Shown in pieces: positions 17,266 to 21,756 of a stretch of DNA of 21,756 bases; positions within the stretch are counted from its first letter, which is position 1; the number at the start of each line of letters is the position of its first letter. Source of the DNA: Sphaeroforma arctica JP610 (taxonomy: Eukaryota > Opisthokonta > Ichthyosporea > Ichthyophonida); assembly GCF_001186125.1 (NCBI RefSeq), contig NW_014040280.1, positions 1,635-23,390 on the forward strand, in the 5' to 3' direction. The position numbers and the translations under genes were made by a program. The notes below the pieces were generated by a model. That model searched no databases. It was given only the letters and a program-made list of their open reading frames with translations, and was not told the DNA's origin.

Positions 17266-20200
17266 CTATGAGAAATATTTTCAAGAACAACTCAGCGATT
17301 GAGACATAGCCTCCATGTGATTATTGTAGGAGGCTATGATGGTGATTGCAGATAAAACCCCTAAACGCTAAAACATTCAAGCTAAAATAAAGTTAAAATC
17401 CTAACGCTAAAATATTGTTAAAATCCTACGTTAAATAACGCTAAAATCCTAACACTAAAATCACAGCGATTGTGTTCGCTAATATGCTAAGTGCAAAATT
17501 GCTGCAGGAATGTGAGCTGAGTACAATGACATTATGCAATTACTCGTGAAGATTAGCCGCAGACACGGTGTGCACAAAACACATGTGAGCTAGCGGACAG
17601 ACTTCTTTCTCCACCAACGTGGATAACAATAGGCAAATACTTGTGGGTGCGCTATATTGTTACTATACCTAGCTGGTATAGTGCCTCCCAGTTTTATATA
17701 TTAAAAACTAGTCAAAATATTAGCCACGATGCAAGTATGTAAACGTGTATGAAATACTGGAAGTACCGTTATAATGGTGTAGTACTCCAAGCGGCTACAA
17801 CAACAACAGACACTTGATAAAAAAGCTCCACCGACATTACATACGCCATCTTGGCTGTGACGTGGAAGAACAAAAACGTCACACCACAAACAAGCGTAAC
17901 CGGCTACTGTGAAATAAAGACAAACGGCGTCCCACATGTGCCACTTCTAATACATCCGGCGCCCATTGACAGCAGTACGACTGGCTACGGATCGTTATAT
18001 CTATACACAAAGCGTAGTAACTCACCAGGAATAGACCGTAATGGGCTCGGGTATTGTCCGGGTTACTTTCGCACGCCTTGGAAAAGAGCTGTCGCGCCGT
18101 CTTGTACTTCTGATGAGCATACATGATCTGCGCAGGTGAAGTGGTTGCGTAGATTTGTTAACTCCTCTGCTATCACTGATGAGAGCGTTACATGGGTTGT
18201 GCACAGAAATTCAAGACATGAATGTATGTTCCTGTAAAGACCCACAGGTTTAGGTGTGTCGAAGATGGTGTACTTTGCAATTCTTCGTTGTCAGCGATAC
18301 CTTGCAGTCACAGGACATCCCTTGCCAACTCTAGCCATACTAAACTGTCAGCAGATCCATCTGCATTCTATCTTGCCACATGCACATATATCATCAACCA
18401 CACTGGTTTAACTAACGTCCTTGATCGCATAGATTCTTGGCTGAATGCCTACAAACAATACACGTCCAAGCATGGCGACACACAAGTAGTAGAACACTGT
18501 AGGGGGCTCTTAATGAAGACGCACTTCCTACCAAAGTATACAGTCAAGTACCAAGTTACAAAAGAATGATATACTACCGTACCATACCCTATCTCGGACT
18601 AATTTACTACCATACCAAACCCTACTTCTAGGACTAACATACTACCATGTCAAACCCTACTTCTAGGACTCGTATACACCATACCAAACCCTACTTCTAG
18701 GACTAATATACACCATACCAAACCCTACTACTAGGACTGACATACTACCATACCAAACCCTACTTCTAGGACACACTAGCACACTGCCATACCAAACCCT
18801 ACTTCTAGGACTAACATACTACCATGTCAAACCCTACTTCTAGGACTCGTATACACCATCCCAAATCCTATTACTAGGACTAACATACTACCATACCAAA
18901 CCCTACTTCTAGGACTAATATACACCATACCAAACCCTACTTCTAGGACTCGTATCCACCATCCCAAATCCTACTACTAGGACTAACATACTACCATACC
19001 AAACCCTACTTCTAGGACTAATATACACCATACCAAACCCTACTACTAGGACTGACATACTACCATTCCAAACCCTACTTCTAGGACACACTAGCACGCT
19101 ACCATATCAAACCCTACTTCTAGGACTAATATACACCATACCAAACCCTACTACTAGGACTGACATACTACCATACCAAATCCTACCTCTAGGACAAACA
19201 TACTACCATACCAAACCCTACTCCTAGGGCTGACATACTACCATACCAAATCCTGCTTCTAGGATTATTATACTACCGTGCCAAACCCTACTTCTAGACC
19301 CAATATAATACCATACCAAACCCTACTTTTAGGACTTATTACGTGGAACTCGCTGTTATCATGACGACCCGTTCGGAAACGCAATGTACTATATGGGGAA
19401 TGATACTGTAACTAAGCACACCATACAATGGATTAACTGTAAATATATACACCATACAATGAATGTAACCGTAATTATATACACCATACAATGAATGTAA
19501 CTGTAACTATATACACCGTACAACGGCACGCTCTAATACCTCTCCATGCAAGGTGAAGAACTTGTCATCGTGGGGGTGTGACAGAATGACATCCTCCAAG
19601 CAGAAGCTCGCTAATTCCAACCTGCACAACAAGACAAACACGGGTTTTGGGGGTTTAAAGTTTTACGGTTTAGGGTTTTAGGTTGTGGTGGAATGGTTTG
19701 AGTGTGTTGCGGATAGGAGACCCATCTTCTGGGGCGTTGTTGCAGCGAGTGAGAGTAGCATATAGGAAGACGATACGATGCAAGGGATGTGACGGTGAAG
19801 ACCATTTCAGTGTGTCAATTGTGCCGTAGGATTGCGCGCACTTTGAGTGGCTACCGGTGGTTAGTGGCACGGGTTATCGTATGACTGACTGAATGAATGC
19901 AAGAACGATCGCATGTGAAACGGTGCATGCATCCAACAATACAGCAACACAGACGGCCTTATCATAGAGGCCTCCTTCTCTCTTATTCATGTTTGGTTGC
20001 TATTACTGTTGTTATACATGCTTAGTTGTTATTACTGTTGTTATGCATGTTTAGTTGTTACTACTGTTGTTACACATGTTTAGTTGTTACTACTGTTGTT
20101 ACACATGTTCAGTTGTTACTACTGTTGTTACACACGTTCAGTTGTTATTACTGTTGTTATACACGTTCAGTTGTTACTACTGTTGTTATACACGTTCAGT

Positions 20201-21120
20201 TGATACTACTGTTGTTATACACGTTCAGTTGTTATTAGTGTTGTTATACACGACGGCAATACAGTATCAAGCAACGTATAGTCAAACACCTACTGTATGC
20301 TATAAAGACATGAACGGAACAACACATGTCAGATATACAACAGCAATAACAATGCAAAGGCAATGCAGTATCAAGCAACATATAGACAAACACCTACTGA
20401 CTATGCTATAAAGACATGAACGGAATAACACATATCAGATATACAACAGCAATAACAATGCAAAGGCAATGCAGTATCAAGCAACGTATAGACAAACACC
20501 TACTGACTATACTATAAAGACATGAACGGAATAACACTTGTCAGATATACAACAGCAATAACAATGCAAAGGCAATGCAGTGTTAAGCTACTTATCGACA
20601 AACACCTACTGACTATGCTATAAAGACATGAACGGAATAACACACAGATATACAACAGCTATAACAATGCAAAGGCAATGCAGTATCAAGCAACGTATAG
20701 ACAAACGGCTACTGACTATGCTATAAAGACATGAACGGAATAACACATGTCAGATATATAACAGCAATAACAATGCAAAGGTAATGCAGTATCAAGCAAC
20801 GTATGGACAAACACCTACTGACTATGTTTGCGCACGACCAGCTCACAACGACTTCGATGGCATGCATGACACCCACAGACAATGGAAAAACGTTCTCTCA
20901 TTTGCAAAGTAAGCCCCGGCAAAGTATACTTGCACTCCGCACCATAGATACACCCGCCACAATCGCATCACGTATACAAAGAAATATGAAGCTACAATCC
21001 CGTTTCCATAGTAACAACAACGCTCGCGTGCCACCTACTTGCCCTCTTCCAGGTAGAGATCCACCAACTCCATCCAGGCCTCATAGTCCGTGATGAACAC
21101 AGCGAGGTACTTGTTTAGCT
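17113..21120 (-). CDS. EMC2: EMC2, ER membrane protein complex subunit 2 (3' four exons, partial)
   Basis: TPR-repeat cytosolic subunit of the ER membrane protein complex, which inserts tail-anchored and multipass membrane proteins. Exons in transcript order: 21120-21039, 19621-19540, 18127-18026 and 17265-17113 (TAA at 17115-17113), with phases agreeing. They encode about 138 residues. LNKYLAVFITDYEAWMELVD matches human [35 protein letters not shown] matches [35 protein letters not shown] and GLFLSA match [20 protein letters not shown] and GLYMSA. Human EMC2 has 297 residues, so about half, the N-terminal part, is missing at the right side; I could not recognise an earlier exon between 21124 and 21756. 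The gene looks functional. Confidence 0.92.
17360..17465 (-). repeat. Short AT-rich tandem repeat in the last EMC2 intron
   Basis: Irregular copies of AACGCTAAAATCCTAA and shorter derivatives, inside the intron 17266-18025. The rest of that intron (17466-18025) has no feature I can name; a + strand frame across 17851-18126 partly overlaps EMC2 coding sequence in antisense and is treated as a shadow. Confidence 0.6.
18026..18127 (-). CDS. EMC2: EMC2 internal exon (TPR helix pair)
   Basis: Acceptor CACCTGCGCAG, donor CTG|GTGAGT, 34 codons, phase 0 on both sides. Encodes [20 protein letters not shown] and [14 protein letters not shown], a typical TPR helix-turn-helix with Pro at the turn. Confidence 0.93.
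18222..18569 (+). CDS. Unassigned 115-residue open frame antisense within an EMC2 intron
   Basis: Begins with ATG at 18222 and runs to a TGA just before the 34-bp array. The second half (LTNVLDRIDSWLNAYKQYTS...) has an ordinary protein-like composition, but I know no match. It could be a nested gene, a remnant of an inserted sequence, or chance. Low support. Confidence 0.15.
   Translation: MYVPVKTHRFRCVEDGVLCNSSLSAIPCSHRTSLANSSHTKLSADPSAFYLATCTYIINHTGLTNVLDRIDSWLNAYKQYTSKHGDTQVVEHCRGLLMKTHFLPKYTVKYQVTKE
18570..19337 (-). repeat. ~34-bp minisatellite, about 22 copies, in an EMC2 intron
   Basis: Tandem units on the + strand of the form CCATACCAAACCCTACTTCT followed by AGGACTAACATACTA, 33-36 bases each, with two alternating spacer types (CATACTACC and TATACACC). 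They lie in the intron 18128-19539. The AAACCCTAC core resembles telomeric repeat text, but the unit is not a telomere repeat. Confidence 0.95.
19401..19524 (-). repeat. ~32-bp tandem repeat, four copies, just inside an EMC2 donor
   Basis: Units of ATATACACCATACAATGAAT followed by GTAACTGTA, with CACCATAC or CACCGTAC at about 19418, 19450, 19482 and 19513. On the EMC2 strand the array starts about 15 bases after the donor at 19539. Confidence 0.85.
19540..19621 (-). CDS. EMC2: EMC2 internal exon
   Basis: Acceptor GTTGTGCAG, donor GAG|GTATTA, 82 nt. The first base completes Lys from the previous exon. Encodes [20 protein letters not shown] and FFTLHGE, matching human [20 protein letters not shown] and CQQYAE. 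Confidence 0.93.
19992..20252 (-). repeat. 29-bp minisatellite, about nine copies
   Basis: Units of TTCAGTTGTTACTACTGTTG followed by TTACACACG on the + strand, evenly spaced by 29 bases. It lies in the EMC2 intron 19622-21038. A TTTAGGGTTTTAGG string at 19670-19683 in the same intron is too short to call telomeric. The stretch 19622-19991 is otherwise plain. Confidence 0.95.
20253..20830 (-). repeat. ~105-bp tandem repeat, about 5.5 copies
   Basis: The string CAGTATCAAGCAACGTATAG or a close variant recurs at 20262, 20366, 20472, 20578, 20681 and 20787, giving spacings of 103-106. Units also share ACCTACTGACTATGCTATAA and ACATGAACGGAATAACAC. The array abuts the 29-bp array directly, and both fill most of the intron. 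Confidence 0.95.
21039..21120 (-). CDS. EMC2: EMC2 exon (first one visible in the window)
   Basis: Acceptor CACTCCTGCAG, donor AA|GTAGGT. The exon begins with two bases of a split codon, so an upstream exon exists. Encodes LNKYLAVFITDYEAWMELVD and LYLEEG, matching human [20 protein letters not shown]. Confidence 0.92.
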
Positions 21121-21756
21121 CTGCAGGAGTGGTGGTGTCAAGCATGTCAGCGTGTCAGATCACGTACGCCCGTTCGGTAGAGGCGCCTTAACGTTTAACG
21201 GTTTGAAGTGCATATGGCCGGCAGAAGCTACGCTACACACTGTGGCTGTCTAGATATCCATTAACTCACTCCATGCTCGCTCTTCAGAAGCTAAACCACT
21301 TTTAGAGTCGCGTGAGAGAGGGGGAGGGGGGGGGTGCAGAACTCATTCCAAAACTTTACACTTTAGATGAAGATCTTTCACGTATGGGCATACAACAACG
21401 AACGGAGGTGCTGGTAGAATATGCCAAAGGATACGATTGGTGTCACACAGAAACACAGATTTACACCTGAGAGTCCCAGAGGTTCAAACCATTGCAAGTA
21501 GCACAGGTTATGTATGAAAGCTCCCCGCACACAACACCTGCTATATGAACTACACCTAAGCGACCGAGACACCCGCGCTCGTAGTGGTCAGGTGAAATTC
21601 TACATTCATACCTGAAGGTATGTCATTACGCGGAAACGTGTGTCTGTACAGCATTTCGTTATTGATTGATGATTCATCTACTTTCCGCCACATATGCACT
21701 CGAGTATGCATCATTCAGGTACTGTACATGTTGGTATGAATACATACATATATATA
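21121..21756. other. EMC2 intron or upstream sequence, no exon recognised
   Basis: The next EMC2 exon (human region MERYDDAIQLYDRIL...) is expected on the minus strand to the right, but I cannot find it here, so it most likely lies beyond the window. A G-rich run occurs at about 21318-21334, and the last bases are TA-rich. Confidence 0.5.

Noticed and set aside
17851-18126. 91-codon + strand frame overlapping an EMC2 exon
   Set aside because: It is largely antisense to conserved EMC2 coding sequence and its intron, so it is best explained as a shadow.
19655-19690. TTTAGGG-like text, and AAACCCTAC in the 34-bp array, as telomeric sequence
   Set aside because: Only one or two degenerate units are present at 19655-19690, and the 34-bp unit is far longer than a telomere repeat and lies inside an intron.
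1-21756. CRISPR array, tRNA, rRNA, or a transposon or virus-like element with coding genes
   Set aside because: The tandem arrays have no spacer/repeat alternation of CRISPR type. I saw no cloverleaf with A/B boxes, no rRNA core sequence, and no transposase, reverse transcriptase, integrase or capsid motif on either strand.

Overview
This is nuclear DNA from an intron-rich eukaryote. Three protein-coding loci are recognisable, and all are split by or read through spliceosomal GT-AG introns. There are no bacterial operon features, tRNA or rRNA. The kinase gene has the animal-type Myt1 layout: Wee-family kinase, then a membrane segment, then a long tail with a C-terminal RNL cyclin-docking motif. 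Together with many introns full of minisatellites, this suggests an opisthokont protist. An ichthyosporean-like unicellular relative of animals is my best guess, but it is inference and not proven by the window.

Layout. (1) 475-11730, + strand: a Myt1 (PKMYT1-like) CDK-inhibitory kinase in 12 exons. I assembled it by eye; every exon phase agrees and the spliced reading frame is 3129 nt (1042 codons plus stop). (2) 11742-13357, - strand: a wax-ester synthase/diacylglycerol acyltransferase (WSD) family gene, convergent with Myt1 and only 11 bp from its stop codon. It keeps its HHxxxDG active site but is broken by a frameshift and two in-frame stops, so it looks like a young pseudogene or a null allele. 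(3) About 13.4-16.6 kb: intergenic, AT-rich, with a large imperfect palindrome at 14441-14990 and little coding signal. (4) 16628-17010, - strand: two phase-compatible exon-like pieces of an unknown small gene, weakly supported. (5) 17113-21120, - strand: the last four exons of EMC2, the TPR subunit of the ER membrane protein complex. Its 5' exons are beyond the window or not recognisable.

The most unusual structural signal is in the introns. At least nine different tandem arrays lie inside introns of Myt1 and EMC2. Two of them (Myt1 introns 6 and 7) start exactly at the exon/intron border, and their repeat unit includes the last 7-8 exon bases plus the 5' splice site. The introns therefore carry lines of decoy splice donors. 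Two further arrays begin within about 15 bp of a donor.

The three recognised genes serve different processes (G2/M control, neutral lipid synthesis, membrane-protein insertion). Nothing here suggests a functional cluster.
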